Shown: positions 16,894 to 24,995 of the stretch, in pieces
Layout of the letters: every line of letters starts with the position of its first letter
How positions within the stretch are numbered: the first letter of the stretch is position 1
The notes under the pieces: generated by a model
Databases searched by the model: none
What the model saw: only the letters and a program-made list of their open reading frames with translations
Told to the model about the DNA's origin: nothing
Origin: Mangrovibacterium marinum
GTDB taxonomy: Bacteria > Bacteroidota > Bacteroidia > Bacteroidales > Prolixibacteraceae
NCBI RefSeq assembly: GCF_003046625.1
Contig: NZ_QAAD01000011.1
Coordinates: forward strand, 85,583-149,582
Direction: 5' to 3'
DNA: 64,000 bases
Made by a program: the position numbers and the translations under genes

Positions 16894-17232
16894 CTTTTTT
16901 CCACCCTCTTCAACTCCGTTAACATCGACAGGAATTGCTTCCTTCTGATCGGCTTCTAATTGGAGTTTATACAGCCTTGCAAAAGCCTCATTTACCTCAT
17001 CGTCGGAGTTGTCAATAAATTCATCCAGGGAGTCATTAAACGGCATGTTTGCGCGCTTAGCGCAGTCGCGCAGATGGAAGTATGCCAAAGCGATTAGATC
17101 TCTGTTTTTCCCTTCAGTTATGCCTTTCCCTGAAAATCCGGCGGCCTCAAAATCCCAGTTACCGCGGTTCGTTTTATAAAATGGATACTCAGATTCTCTG
17201 TAATTAAATGTTGTTCTTACTTGTTGTGCCAT
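16879..17232 (-). CDS. Tail assembly chaperone, zero-frame product (G-like)
   Basis: 117 residues, MAQQVRTTFNYRESEYPFYK at the start and an acidic helical middle (SLDEFIDNSDDEVNEAFARL). It ends EEGGKKHKPE just after the slippery heptamer. Position upstream of the tape measure and downstream of the tail-tube gene is that of lambda gpG-type chaperones, which coat the tape measure during tail assembly. Most ribosomes would stop here; a fraction make the longer fusion. Confidence 0.75.
   Translation of the reverse strand: MAQQVRTTFNYRESEYPFYKTNRGNWDFEAAGFSGKGITEGKNRDLIALAYFHLRDCAKRANMPFNDSLDEFIDNSDDEVNEAFARLYKLQLEADQKEAIPVDVNGVEEGGKKHKPE
16894..16900 (-). promoter_or_regulatory. Programmed -1 ribosomal frameshift site A-AAA-AAG
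   Basis: In the zero frame the codons are GGA AAA AAG CAC, so the heptamer A AAA AAG is in the correct phase for tandem -1 slippage, the same site type used by dnaX and several IS elements. The stop of the zero frame is 12 nt downstream, and the -1 frame runs on without interruption into the downstream open frame. Context matches G/GT tail chaperone genes. Confidence 0.85.
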
Positions 17233-17318
17233 TGGTCAATGTTTAATAAGTGTTTAAACTTGTTTTAAATCCGAAATAAAGGCATGCCGAAACATGCCTT
17301 TTCACAATCTGTTTCAAT

Positions 17319-17675
17319 CTATTCACCCGAATTATCGGCTTCTTCGTTACGATCTGCCTCTCCGCCGGTTGCCTGTGCCTTTTTCCGAGGCTTTGCCTTT
17401 TTCTTTGCTGCGGGAGCTTTTAACGTTTTAGCGAGCTTTTCAGCTTTGCCAATAAATCCGGGATCTGCCATATTGATGAAGTTTTCGAACGTGTAGCCAA
17501 ACTCAACACCTGCCTTTTCGCTGGCGGCCTTGGCTGCCAGAAATGCAAAACGGCGGGTTTCATTTTTAGACTTTCCAATCTTCTCGAGCTTGATATCGGT
17601 CTTCTTCACCAGCTCTCTCAGTGCATCCGTTGCCTCGAACGGAAATTCACGCGTACCAATCTTTAGTGTCGCCAT
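17319..17675 (-). CDS. Phage tail-region protein with Lys/Ala-rich tail
   Basis: 118 residues, starting MATLKIGTREFPFEATDALR. A compact helical N-terminal part (to about 75) is followed by a low-complexity basic region (KAPAAKKKAKPRKKAQA) and an acidic end (EEADNSGE). It lies directly after the tail-tube gene, with the stop of that gene and this ATG overlapping near 17675, and before the chaperone pair. Possibly another tail assembly factor; not recognised. Confidence 0.6.
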   Translation of the reverse strand: MATLKIGTREFPFEATDALRELVKKTDIKLEKIGKSKNETRRFAFLAAKAASEKAGVEFGYTFENFINMADPGFIGKAEKLAKTLKAPAAKKKAKPRKKAQATGGEADRNEEADNSGE

Positions 17676-18136
17676 TATACTGCTACTGTTTTAGCGGTTA
17701 GCTCTCCTGTTCCTTCAAACGACACACTGAATGTTGCATCAGCGTTGTTTGGCGCAGTTTTAGGCAAGCTCGATATAATAGCTTCGCCTTCAAAGTAAGT
17801 GTCTCCAGCTTGCTCCGGCGTCCAGTTGTCGTTACTGTCAACCGCATCGCGCCCGGCAAGCTTCAGTGTCACAGGCTGTCTCGAAATCATAAGCCCAAAC
17901 AGCGTGGCATAACTAAAGCCATCGTAACAAGCCAGGGCATCACAGCCGGCTTTCCAGTCTAACAGACCCGCAACTTTATTTTTCCATTTGCCGGTATCCT
18001 TGCTTACCCGGTCGCGGGTTTCAACCGATGGCTCAAGTGTATGTTGCGTCGAGTGCGCAATGGGCGTTGGTACGCCTTCAACCTCAATGTATAAGATGAG
18101 GTCTTGTCCTTCAATAACTCCTGTATTTGCGGCCAT
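17675..18136 (-). CDS. Major tail tube protein
   Basis: 153 residues. The beginning MAANTGVIEGQDLILYIEVE and the pattern IAHSTQHTLEPSVETRDRVSK, followed by GEAIISSLPKTAPNNADATF and VSFEGTGEL, are characteristic of TP901-1-type major tail proteins. It polymerises into the tail tube around the tape measure. Location upstream of chaperones and tape measure agrees. Its stop overlaps the start of the next gene. Confidence 0.82.
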   Translation of the reverse strand: MAANTGVIEGQDLILYIEVEGVPTPIAHSTQHTLEPSVETRDRVSKDTGKWKNKVAGLLDWKAGCDALACYDGFSYATLFGLMISRQPVTLKLAGRDAVDSNDNWTPEQAGDTYFEGEAIISSLPKTAPNNADATFSVSFEGTGELTAKTVAV

Positions 18137-18609
18137 TAGTCTTCAGTTTCAGATTCTTCATCGCTAACATCAATCGATTCGACATATTCAAGGATGCCGG
18201 ATAGAATGAAATTAACGGCCTGCTCTCCAAACGATTTTAAAATATCGTTATCCAGGCTAAGCCGTTCAAATAAGAGGTCAGTAAGGCCTTTCGAATCGCC
18301 AGCCTTACCCAGTTCAATTGCTTCTTTCAGCACATTTTTGGCGCCATCAGAAACATATTTTTCAACAAGGTAGTCGTCGGCTACCGAAATCAATAGCGAG
18401 TAGCCAGCACCGTCAATCAGATCAGCCAAACCTTTCTTAAAGGTCAGCTTATCCAATGCATTGCGAAGCCATCGCTGTTCTTTTTTGCTCAGAATTCCTT
18501 TTTCGCTTGTCATAAGCAGTATAAATTTTATTGCGCCAACAATCCAGTTGGCTAGTTTTAAATATTTGAATGGCAATAACAACCCGAGTAGCCTGGTTAA
18601 TAAACGCAT
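18136..18609 (-). CDS. Phage protein with hydrophobic N-terminus, possible holin-like
   Basis: 157 residues from the ATG at 18609, two bases after the endolysin stop; a longer frame to 18732 overlaps the endolysin and is rejected. Residues 1-33 (MRLLTRLLGLLLPFKYLKLA...VGAIKFILLM) are hydrophobic; the rest is helical and becomes acidic (DVSDEESETED). Adjacent to the endolysin, so a holin or lysis-associated role is possible, but the sequence is not a recognised holin family. Confidence 0.6.
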   Translation of the reverse strand: MRLLTRLLGLLLPFKYLKLANWIVGAIKFILLMTSEKGILSKKEQRWLRNALDKLTFKKGLADLIDGAGYSLLISVADDYLVEKYVSDGAKNVLKEAIELGKAGDSKGLTDLLFERLSLDNDILKSFGEQAVNFILSGILEYVESIDVSDEESETED

Positions 18610-18611
18610 AA

Positions 18612-18914
18612 CTATTTGGGTTGAAATTCGACATGAATGTGATCGGACTCCAGCACAACATCGAAATTCTCGCCCAATCGCTCTCTGATCTCCAATACGA
18701 TCTTCGTAAGCATCGCCTTGCTCAATCCCCAAATACGCAGATCGATAGCAGCACCAACGTAATGCAGCGATCCGGTACCATGCTTGCCGCCAGTAACCTC
18801 TGTAATGGTAACCTCGTTGCCGGTAAGCTCACGGTATACCTGATCGGCTACCATCATGGCAATCACGATCTCGGGGCGGGCACCGGCTATCTTTACACCT
18901 TCTTTAAAAATCAT
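18612..18914 (-). CDS. Endolysin, M15-type zinc peptidase
   Basis: 100 residues. SLHYVGAAIDLR fits the M15 signature SxHxxGxAxD, and DHIHVEF gives the final HxH metal ligand; together these are the zinc site of D-Ala-D-Ala carboxypeptidase/VanY-like L,D-endopeptidases. It would cleave peptidoglycan peptides at lysis. It is short compared with usual M15 domains but retains all visible ligands and has no signal peptide, so it needs a holin. Start overlaps the stop of the gene at 18911-19165. Confidence 0.82.
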   Translation of the reverse strand: MIFKEGVKIAGARPEIVIAMMVADQVYRELTGNEVTITEVTGGKHGTGSLHYVGAAIDLRIWGLSKAMLTKIVLEIRERLGENFDVVLESDHIHVEFQPK

Positions 18915-19165
18915 TGTTTGTTAATTTCAAGTTGTCGAATCCGCTTAGCATGATCGTTTAAGCGATTTTCATTCACATTAATTCGTCGGTCAAGACTTTT
19001 CAACTCATTGCCATGCTCTACCAGCATCTTACCTGTTTCCTCATTCTGTTCGATCATGCGATCGAGCCTCGCATAAACACCGTCAATGGCCTTTCGAATG
19101 ATCCACCAGAGTAAAACAGAACCGGCACCGATAACACCTGAGAGAATCCACACTTTCAAATCCAT
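18911..19165 (-). CDS. Membrane-anchored coiled-coil protein of the lysis cassette
   Basis: 84 residues from the ATG at 19165; an upstream TTG at 19270 would extend it over a poor sequence. One N-terminal transmembrane helix (VWILSGVIGAGSVLLWWII) is followed by a charged coiled coil (ARLDRMIEQNEETGKMLVEH...). This resembles spanin/Rz-like or holin-associated phage proteins. It overlaps the endolysin start by 4 nt, supporting a lysis role. Confidence 0.65.
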   Translation of the reverse strand: MDLKVWILSGVIGAGSVLLWWIIRKAIDGVYARLDRMIEQNEETGKMLVEHGNELKSLDRRINVNENRLNDHAKRIRQLEINKQ

Positions 19166-19266
19166 TAGAATAGAGTTAATTGGGGGTGTTTGAAAAAGCC
19201 ACGCCCCGATAAGCATTGAGCGTGGCTTTGATGATCGATATGCAGAGAAACAAAATATAATCGCTG

Positions 19267-19674
19267 TCAATCTACGGCCATTTCGGCCACCTCCTTGAAC
19301 ACTGTCCCGTTATAGATGAATTCCAGCAGCTCATTCTTATTAGCCGATATAGTTTCCGCCAGCCCTGTTATATTCGTTCCAAATGTTGCCGTTCGGTCGG
19401 TGCCATCGGCTGTTAGGTCCAATATAATCCGGTCGCCTGGCGGACTATTCGACACATCAACATTGAAGACGATATCTGCATCCATTGCTACGGTCGCATA
19501 GGTAAGCGTCAGGTTGTTTGGCGAAACGGCTACCGTGTCAGCACTGGTCAGCGTTACCGCCGACCGGTTGCCGTACTTGTATTTATCAGGCGGAGCCGTA
19601 AACGACTGCAAAACAACCATCGACACCATCAGCGCGATTCCAAAAAATGCCAGTTTGCTAATTAAATTGCGCAT
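19267..19674 (-). CDS. Exported or membrane-anchored phage protein after the capsid gene
   Basis: 135 residues with an N-terminal hydrophobic segment (LAFFGIALMVSMVVLQSF) and a beta-rich Thr/Asp-rich body (VTLTSADTVAVSPNNLTL; ILDLTADGTDRTATFG). It could be a decoration protein with a removable leader or a membrane-bound lysis or exclusion protein. It follows the major capsid gene with a 15-nt gap. No family recognised. Confidence 0.6.
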   Translation of the reverse strand: MRNLISKLAFFGIALMVSMVVLQSFTAPPDKYKYGNRSAVTLTSADTVAVSPNNLTLTYATVAMDADIVFNVDVSNSPPGDRIILDLTADGTDRTATFGTNITGLAETISANKNELLEFIYNGTVFKEVAEMAVD

Positions 19675-19689
19675 AGGCTACCTCCCTCC

Positions 19690-20580
19690 TTAAGCTGCGT
19701 CAGGTGAAACAATGGCTGCGATCGCTTCCTGCGTTTTAGGCAGGCAGATGAAACGCAGACGATAGTTGAAGTAGTTGGCTTGGGTGCCTGGGTTGTTCCG
19801 GGCTTCGCTCAGGTAGTACTTCACAGTTCCGCGCGCTTTAAACATGCGTTGCGGGAAGAATGCAAAGGAGGCCTCGCGGTCACCGGCTTGCTCTTGTCCC
19901 CAGGCGCGTTTTTTCCAGGCCGCACCATCCAGGTAATACTTCGGGCAATTGGCATGCTCGTACATCTTGAACCCGTACAGGTTCAAAACTTTACCTTCGG
20001 TAATGTTGACGTACTGCTTTTCAAATGCTTCCGACGTGCTCAGCAAGTCGGCCACGTGATCGGCTGAAAGTACCAATACCCGGCCTTTTTTAGGCACACC
20101 GGCTTTGTCCAGCTTCTTTTTCAAGGTGGTGAGGTCTTTCGGGGTCAGCTTTTTGCGGCCGTCCTCATTGGCATCGCCGGTGGTTACCACGATCGGCGTT
20201 TCCGTTGTGTCAGCTTGTGGAGCTAACGCGTGCGCCGCCTTGTCACCGGTGCTCTCTTCCAAACTTTCGGTATGCGACCTCGTTTTTTCACCGATCACCT
20301 TGAAGCTCGAGGCATACAGGTCATCGTCAGAAACTTCGGTCTGCTTGGTTTGGAACTTATCCAGTGCAATAGCGATATCTTCATCGTCGCTGTCCTGGAT
20401 TGGAATTGGATAGGTGGTGTTGTTGATCAACACGTCAGGCTTAACGCCAAGTTCAACCAGGTGAATGACATCATTGTCAACGTATCTGGATTGATCAGGG
20501 ATCTCCTGCAAAAACTCACCCGAGTGGGTGAATTGGCGGACAACTTCGCCCGTCCATACTTCTCTTTTTACTCCTGCCAT
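19690..20580 (-). CDS. Phage major capsid protein
   Basis: 296 residues, MAGVKREVWTGEVVRQFTHS at the start, with no signal peptide and even amino-acid composition. The C-terminal third contains LNLYGFKMYEHANCPKYYLD and a run resembling HK97-fold capsid beta-strands (AFFPQRMFKARGTVKYYL). It directly follows the prohead protease, the standard order. Size and location support the major capsid call more than motif evidence does. Confidence 0.75.
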   Translation of the reverse strand: MAGVKREVWTGEVVRQFTHSGEFLQEIPDQSRYVDNDVIHLVELGVKPDVLINNTTYPIPIQDSDDEDIAIALDKFQTKQTEVSDDDLYASSFKVIGEKTRSHTESLEESTGDKAAHALAPQADTTETPIVVTTGDANEDGRKKLTPKDLTTLKKKLDKAGVPKKGRVLVLSADHVADLLSTSEAFEKQYVNITEGKVLNLYGFKMYEHANCPKYYLDGAAWKKRAWGQEQAGDREASFAFFPQRMFKARGTVKYYLSEARNNPGTQANYFNYRLRFICLPKTQEAIAAIVSPDAA

Positions 20581-20599
20581 CTTTATGCGGGTTTAATAA

Positions 20600-21679
20600 T
20601 TAATCCTCAATTTCGGGCTCGAATCCGTAGTGCGCCTTGAACTTGGCCACGTAGGTCTTGCGGTCTTTATCGCGCAAATCGTCGAGCTCTTTTTCACTCA
20701 GTTCGTCGAATTTCTTATCAACGATTTTAGTCTCATGTTTGCCGGCGTCACCTGTTTTAACCAGGTCTTTAATCATTTTGGCCTTGCCGCCTTCGCCAGC
20801 TTCCGGCTTTTCAACTTTTAGGTATAAATCGGCAAAGAGTTCGGCATCAGCCTTGGCCACACGACGGGCTTTCTCTTCATTTTTCAACTCATCGCTAACC
20901 GTCCCGATGGACTTGGCCACGACAATCAGCTGGTCGACCATCTTGGTAGCCGACGCAGTCTCTTCCTCCTGGATCTTTGCCAGGACTTGCTCTTCTGTCG
21001 CATCCTTGCTCAATCCAAATTTTGCAGCAATTCTTTCCATGCTTCTTTTTGTATTTGTGGGTTTAAAATCGTCCATTACAGCAGCCACCAACTTACGCGG
21101 GTCAAGCGCGGCCAGCTTTTTGTTCGAAGTATCAATCTTTTGATCGATGAATCCTTCAGCAACCGCTTCATCGGCATCATACCACGTCTCGGCATCCAGT
21201 ATAGCCGCTATTTCATCTTTGCTTTTCCCTTTGCGGGCGAGGATGTCTGTCAGTATTCCGTTCATCTGGTCGAGTGCCTTCTGATCGCGCGGGTTCAGAT
21301 CCGAAATCTTATTCCCGTCACCATCAATGTAGTAAGCAAGATGAAGCATCAAACGGGCATAGTCGTTCATCTCGCTGCGGTCGCCGGCAACGGCAATAAT
21401 CCCCGACATACTGGCGGCCACTCCGTCAACTTTGGTAATAATAAAGGCCTTTGACGCGCGGATTTCGGAAACGATTGAAAGCCCCATGTCCAAATTGCCA
21501 CCCCAGCTGTTAATACGAATGGTGATTTCGTCGTACTCGCGACCCAACCAGTTTAACTCACGGGCAAAATAATTACCGTCTATCTCTCCATCCTCCCAAT
21601 TGTCGCCTAGAATACCGTAGAGTAGAATTTCGACTTGTTTTTTTTCGCGGTTGACTATCTTAGAATAGCGTTGCTCCAT
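20600..21679 (-). CDS. ClpP-like prohead protease with scaffold-like C-terminus
   Basis: 359 residues. The first 195 are a ClpP/crotonase-fold protease: RINSWGGNLDMGLSI (oxyanion loop), GVAASMSGIIAVAG with the catalytic Ser in ASMSG, and ARLMLHLAYY with the catalytic His. The remaining 160 residues are charged and helical (EEQVLAKIQEEETASATKMV...), typical of a scaffold or delta domain fused to the protease. It matures the capsid and is located just before the capsid gene. Confidence 0.88.
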   Translation of the reverse strand: MEQRYSKIVNREKKQVEILLYGILGDNWEDGEIDGNYFARELNWLGREYDEITIRINSWGGNLDMGLSIVSEIRASKAFIITKVDGVAASMSGIIAVAGDRSEMNDYARLMLHLAYYIDGDGNKISDLNPRDQKALDQMNGILTDILARKGKSKDEIAAILDAETWYDADEAVAEGFIDQKIDTSNKKLAALDPRKLVAAVMDDFKPTNTKRSMERIAAKFGLSKDATEEQVLAKIQEEETASATKMVDQLIVVAKSIGTVSDELKNEEKARRVAKADAELFADLYLKVEKPEAGEGGKAKMIKDLVKTGDAGKHETKIVDKKFDELSEKELDDLRDKDRKTYVAKFKAHYGFEPEIED

Positions 21680-21712
21680 TTTGTATTTTTAAAAATTATT
21701 GCCATAACTTTG
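21680..21712 (+). promoter_or_regulatory. Candidate promoter of the + strand head/packaging operon
   Basis: TTTG at 21680-21683 and TAACTTTG at 21705-21712 match the Bacteroidota -33 and -7 elements with 21 nt between them. The first + strand gene starts at 21868, leaving a leader of about 150 nt. The region 21680-21867 separates two divergent late operons; a 7-bp inverted repeat (AAGGCTT/AAGCCTT, about 21777-21804) lies in the leader. Confidence 0.5.
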
Positions 21713-21867
21713 CGGTGGCTCCGCTTTCGATATTCCAAAAATCCCCTAAAAATCAAGGCAAACAAAGCAAGTCCGAAAGGCTTGCATGCTTCTTTGGAAG
21801 CCTTGCAAACTTTTTATTAAATACCGTTTTGGTTCCTGAATTTTGCTGTTGAATCAATCATTAAACG

Positions 21868-22368
21868 ATGGCAAAGGACAGGGAACGACAGACCGCAAAG
21901 CTGTACTATGTAGATCACAACCTTACCGCGAAGGAGGTATCGGAGCGCGTTGGTGTCACGGAGAAAACGATCGGTAATTGGGTGGAAAAGTACCACTGGA
22001 AAGCCGAGCGCGACGCGAAGAATGCCAGCCCGGCTAAACGTACCGCAAACATTAAACAGATTATCTCTAACCTCAGCGACGAATGGCTGGAGCTTGACCG
22101 CGAGGTAAAAGAGTTGGAAACAGGCAAAGGAAACCCCGAAGAAATTGCGAAGCTACGCACACGCATTAAGGGAATTGACGATGCGGTGAGCAAGTGGAAT
22201 AAAACGCTTGAGAACATCGAGAAAGACAGTCAAGTTCCGCTCTCTACTTACATCTACGTCATGGAGGATATCTTTCAGGGCCTGCTGAAATATAACCGCG
22301 ATCTGTACATGAAGCTCGTCGATTTTCAGGAAATCCACTTGAACACTATTAGCGAAAGGTTGGGTTAA
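21868..22368 (+). CDS. Terminase small subunit-like DNA-binding protein
   Basis: 166 residues. The N-terminal HTH (TAKEVSERVGVTEKTIGNWVEKYHW) is of the phage terminase small-subunit type. A coiled-coil segment (LSDEWLELDREVKELETGKG...) follows. It recognises phage DNA and regulates the large subunit. Its stop overlaps the ATG of the large subunit (TAATG), indicating translational coupling. Confidence 0.8.
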   Translation: MAKDRERQTAKLYYVDHNLTAKEVSERVGVTEKTIGNWVEKYHWKAERDAKNASPAKRTANIKQIISNLSDEWLELDREVKELETGKGNPEEIAKLRTRIKGIDDAVSKWNKTLENIEKDSQVPLSTYIYVMEDIFQGLLKYNRDLYMKLVDFQEIHLNTISERLG

Positions 22369-23894
22369 TGGTTCTGAATAAAAAAGACGCTAAAGAAGCC
22401 GTAAAGCGGTATAAGGCGAAGCTTGAGCTGATCAAAAATGGATCTACCGTCAACCCGTTTGAAACTGACGAGGAACGAGCCAACCTGATCAAACGTATGC
22501 AGGATGATCCGGCGTTTATGGTTGAGTTCCTTTTCCCGCATTACGCGACGGCTAAATCGGCATGGTTCCAGATACGGCTAGCCAAAGCGGTATTGAAAAA
22601 CAAGCGGGTCAGACGCCTGGTGAAATGGGGCCGCGGACTGGCTAAGTCTGTTTGGTGCGATACAATCATTCCGATATATCTATGGATAAACGGCGAAAAT
22701 GTGGCCTTGCTCATCGTCGGCAACAACGAGAAGAAAGCGATCCAGCTGCTTTCCGATGTTCAGGCCGAGTTTGAAAGCAACCCGCGTTTAATTCACTATT
22801 TCGGCAATCAGAAACTATCAGGTAGTTGGTCAGATGGCGACTTTCGGACAAAAGACGGCCGCTTTATCGGCTGGGCCATTGGTATGGGCCAGGATGCAAG
22901 GGGATTCAGAAAGCAGAGTCAACGGCCAAACCTGATAGTTTGTGATGATCTGGAGGACAAGGACACGGTTAAAAACCCGAAGCGTCAGGATGAAATCGTG
23001 AAATGGATTGAGGATTCCTTGCTTAAAACAATGGACGGTGATACCCGCCGTTACCTGCACCCGAATAACGACCCGTTCCCGCGCTCCATACAGGGCGAAC
23101 TCGCCAAGAAGCACCCCAACTGGGAAGTCGACGAGGTGAAAGCCTACGACAAAGTGACCTATGTACCGGCATGGCCCGAGAAGTACGATAACAACTATTA
23201 CCGGGAGCAGGAAGAGGACGGTATCCTGTCGGCTTATGCCGAGTACTTGCACGAGCCGCATACCGAGGGTAAAATTTTCAAGGATGAGCAAATCCAGTGG
23301 GTAAAGCTCCCGGCCCTGAATCACTTTAAAATCATTGTTGGGCATTGGGATATTGCCTACGCCGGTACACCCACCAGCGACTACAACGCGGTGCGCGTAT
23401 GGGGATTGTACGACAGCTGCTTTTATTACATCGACTCCTTTGTCAAACAAAGCAAGATGCGGGCAGCTTTGGAGTGGATGGTGCAGTTTCAGGGAAGCTT
23501 GCCGCCGTCGGTCATTGTACACTGGAGGTTCGAATCGCAGTTCTGGAACGACGAGGTTAAGCGGACAATTGATGAGGTTGAAGACGAGTTTAACTGCAAG
23601 CTAAACATTGTGAAGGTCGACACGCCAAAGGGCAAAAAGTACGACCGCATACTCACGCTTCAGCCCTATTACCAAAATGGGCGCACCTATTACAATGCCA
23701 AAAAGAAAGGGCACAACTACACACAGGTAGGCCTTGAGCAGTTGAAAGGCATTGAACCCGGTTACCGGACGCACGACGATGCTCCGGACGCCGACGAGCA
23801 GGCTATTAAATACCTGGAGAAACACAACAAAACCGGACGCAGCGGAGCGATGCGAACCGGCAAAATGCGCAAAAACAAAGCCCGACGGGCTTAA
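22368..23894 (+). CDS. Terminase large subunit (Mu gp28-like)
   Basis: 508 residues. ATPase half: KWGRGLAKSVWCDT is a Walker-A-like P-loop, and NLIVCDDLEDKD is the Walker B with adjacent acidic residues. Nuclease half: IIVGHWDIAYAGT carries the first metal-binding Asp of the RNase-H-like domain, and THDDAPDADE supplies acidic residues near the end. It packages DNA and cuts it headful-wise; in Mu-like phages this cuts host flanks with the phage ends. Confidence 0.9.
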   Translation: MVLNKKDAKEAVKRYKAKLELIKNGSTVNPFETDEERANLIKRMQDDPAFMVEFLFPHYATAKSAWFQIRLAKAVLKNKRVRRLVKWGRGLAKSVWCDTIIPIYLWINGENVALLIVGNNEKKAIQLLSDVQAEFESNPRLIHYFGNQKLSGSWSDGDFRTKDGRFIGWAIGMGQDARGFRKQSQRPNLIVCDDLEDKDTVKNPKRQDEIVKWIEDSLLKTMDGDTRRYLHPNNDPFPRSIQGELAKKHPNWEVDEVKAYDKVTYVPAWPEKYDNNYYREQEEDGILSAYAEYLHEPHTEGKIFKDEQIQWVKLPALNHFKIIVGHWDIAYAGTPTSDYNAVRVWGLYDSCFYYIDSFVKQSKMRAALEWMVQFQGSLPPSVIVHWRFESQFWNDEVKRTIDEVEDEFNCKLNIVKVDTPKGKKYDRILTLQPYYQNGRTYYNAKKKGHNYTQVGLEQLKGIEPGYRTHDDAPDADEQAIKYLEKHNKTGRSGAMRTGKMRKNKARRA

Positions 23895-23936
23895 AATTGA
23901 TAATTGACTTTTGATTAATCACTAAACATTTACAAC

Positions 23937-24191
23937 ATGGTTATTAAAATTTTCACCAAACGGAAACCAGGCGGCGAGCCTATTCAAACAAAAAGCAAAT
24001 GGATTGATCTAATGCTTGAGGCCGACAGCATATCAACAAAGCGCGAAGGCGATAAAGTAGAGGTGTGCATTGAAACCAAAGATGACATTTGCTTCGAGAA
24101 TGTAGATCTTAACACACACGGCTACCAGATTTACAACAATGCCGGAGTTGTTGTTGAGAAGTTTGTAACTGCTTTAAAGGAGGGTGTATAA
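23937..24191 (+). CDS. Small phage protein, unknown
   Basis: 84 residues starting MVIKIFTKRKPGGEPIQTKS, basic at the N-terminus with an acidic centre. It overlaps the next start (TAATG) and lies 42 nt after the terminase. No recognised motif; conserved placement suggests a head-related role. Confidence 0.6.
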   Translation: MVIKIFTKRKPGGEPIQTKSKWIDLMLEADSISTKREGDKVEVCIETKDDICFENVDLNTHGYQIYNNAGVVVEKFVTALKEGV

Positions 24192-24514
24192 TGGGACTGT
24201 TTTCAAAATCAAGATCGACTGGTATGCCACGATATAAAAATCCTCCTGCACCGCCGGAACAAGCCGGGGTATATCAACCAACCGTCGACTATACAGGTGA
24301 TCCGCCGAATGGCAATGCCGTCCCGGTTGCTGACTTGTATCCGGGACTACAGAGCCTCGGTAGTGGGTTAAAACTTTTTTGGCAGTTCGAAACCTTTGAT
24401 TCGAATACCGAAGCCCGCAACTTTTTGAATGAGCAAAATATTGAGCCGTTTGCCATCTACCCAACCAGCACCGGCAAAATAACAGTGTGGTACCATAAAC
24501 TTGTCAAAGCATGA
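24191..24514 (+). CDS. Small phage head-region protein, unknown
   Basis: 107 residues with a proline-rich N-terminal part (RYKNPPAPPEQAGVYQPTVD) and a compact C-terminal part ending in WYHKLVKA. Overlaps the neighbouring genes at both ends (TAATG and ATGA), so it is translationally coupled within the packaging operon. Function not recognised. Confidence 0.6.
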   Translation: MGLFSKSRSTGMPRYKNPPAPPEQAGVYQPTVDYTGDPPNGNAVPVADLYPGLQSLGSGLKLFWQFETFDSNTEARNFLNEQNIEPFAIYPTSTGKITVWYHKLVKA

Positions 24515-24960
24515 TCTTCTTAACCGATACCGACTTTAAAGGCCTGCTGGCTCCGATAGTACTCGCCAAGCTCCGGGGCACGAACGACGAAAACCTGAAC
24601 GAGTCGGAAAAACTGGCAGTCAGCGAGCTCGACCCGCTGCGCGGTAAGTTCAACATGGACGCTGAGCTAAGCAAGTCCGGAGTAACCCGCAACAGAACGC
24701 TCGTGCGCATCATGGCCAACATTACGGCCTACTACGTATACAACACGGTGGTCGACGATGAGATACCTGAGCGTATTGTCGCCAACTGGAAGAAAGAGCT
24801 GGCAACAATCGAGAAGATCGCATCAGGAAAACTCAACTCCACACTGCTAACCCTTGAGGATGCCGATGGCAAATCGGCAACCGTATTCCGATGGGGCAGC
24901 AACGCGAAACGCTCACATCAACTTTACCCGCGCAGCTATCCGGACGAAGGAACCGTTTAA
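24511..24960 (+). CDS. DUF1320 / Mu gp36-like head-tail protein
   Basis: 149 residues starting MIFLTDTDFKGLLAPIVLAK. The helical pattern with VRIMANITAYYVYNTVVDDEIPERIVANWK fits the Mu gp36/DUF1320 family, a connector or head-completion protein. It directly precedes the portal gene. Confidence 0.7.
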   Translation: MIFLTDTDFKGLLAPIVLAKLRGTNDENLNESEKLAVSELDPLRGKFNMDAELSKSGVTRNRTLVRIMANITAYYVYNTVVDDEIPERIVANWKKELATIEKIASGKLNSTLLTLEDADGKSATVFRWGSNAKRSHQLYPRSYPDEGTV

Positions 24961-24995
24961 GCGCGTTTAATTTCAACTTTTAACCCCTTGCAGGT

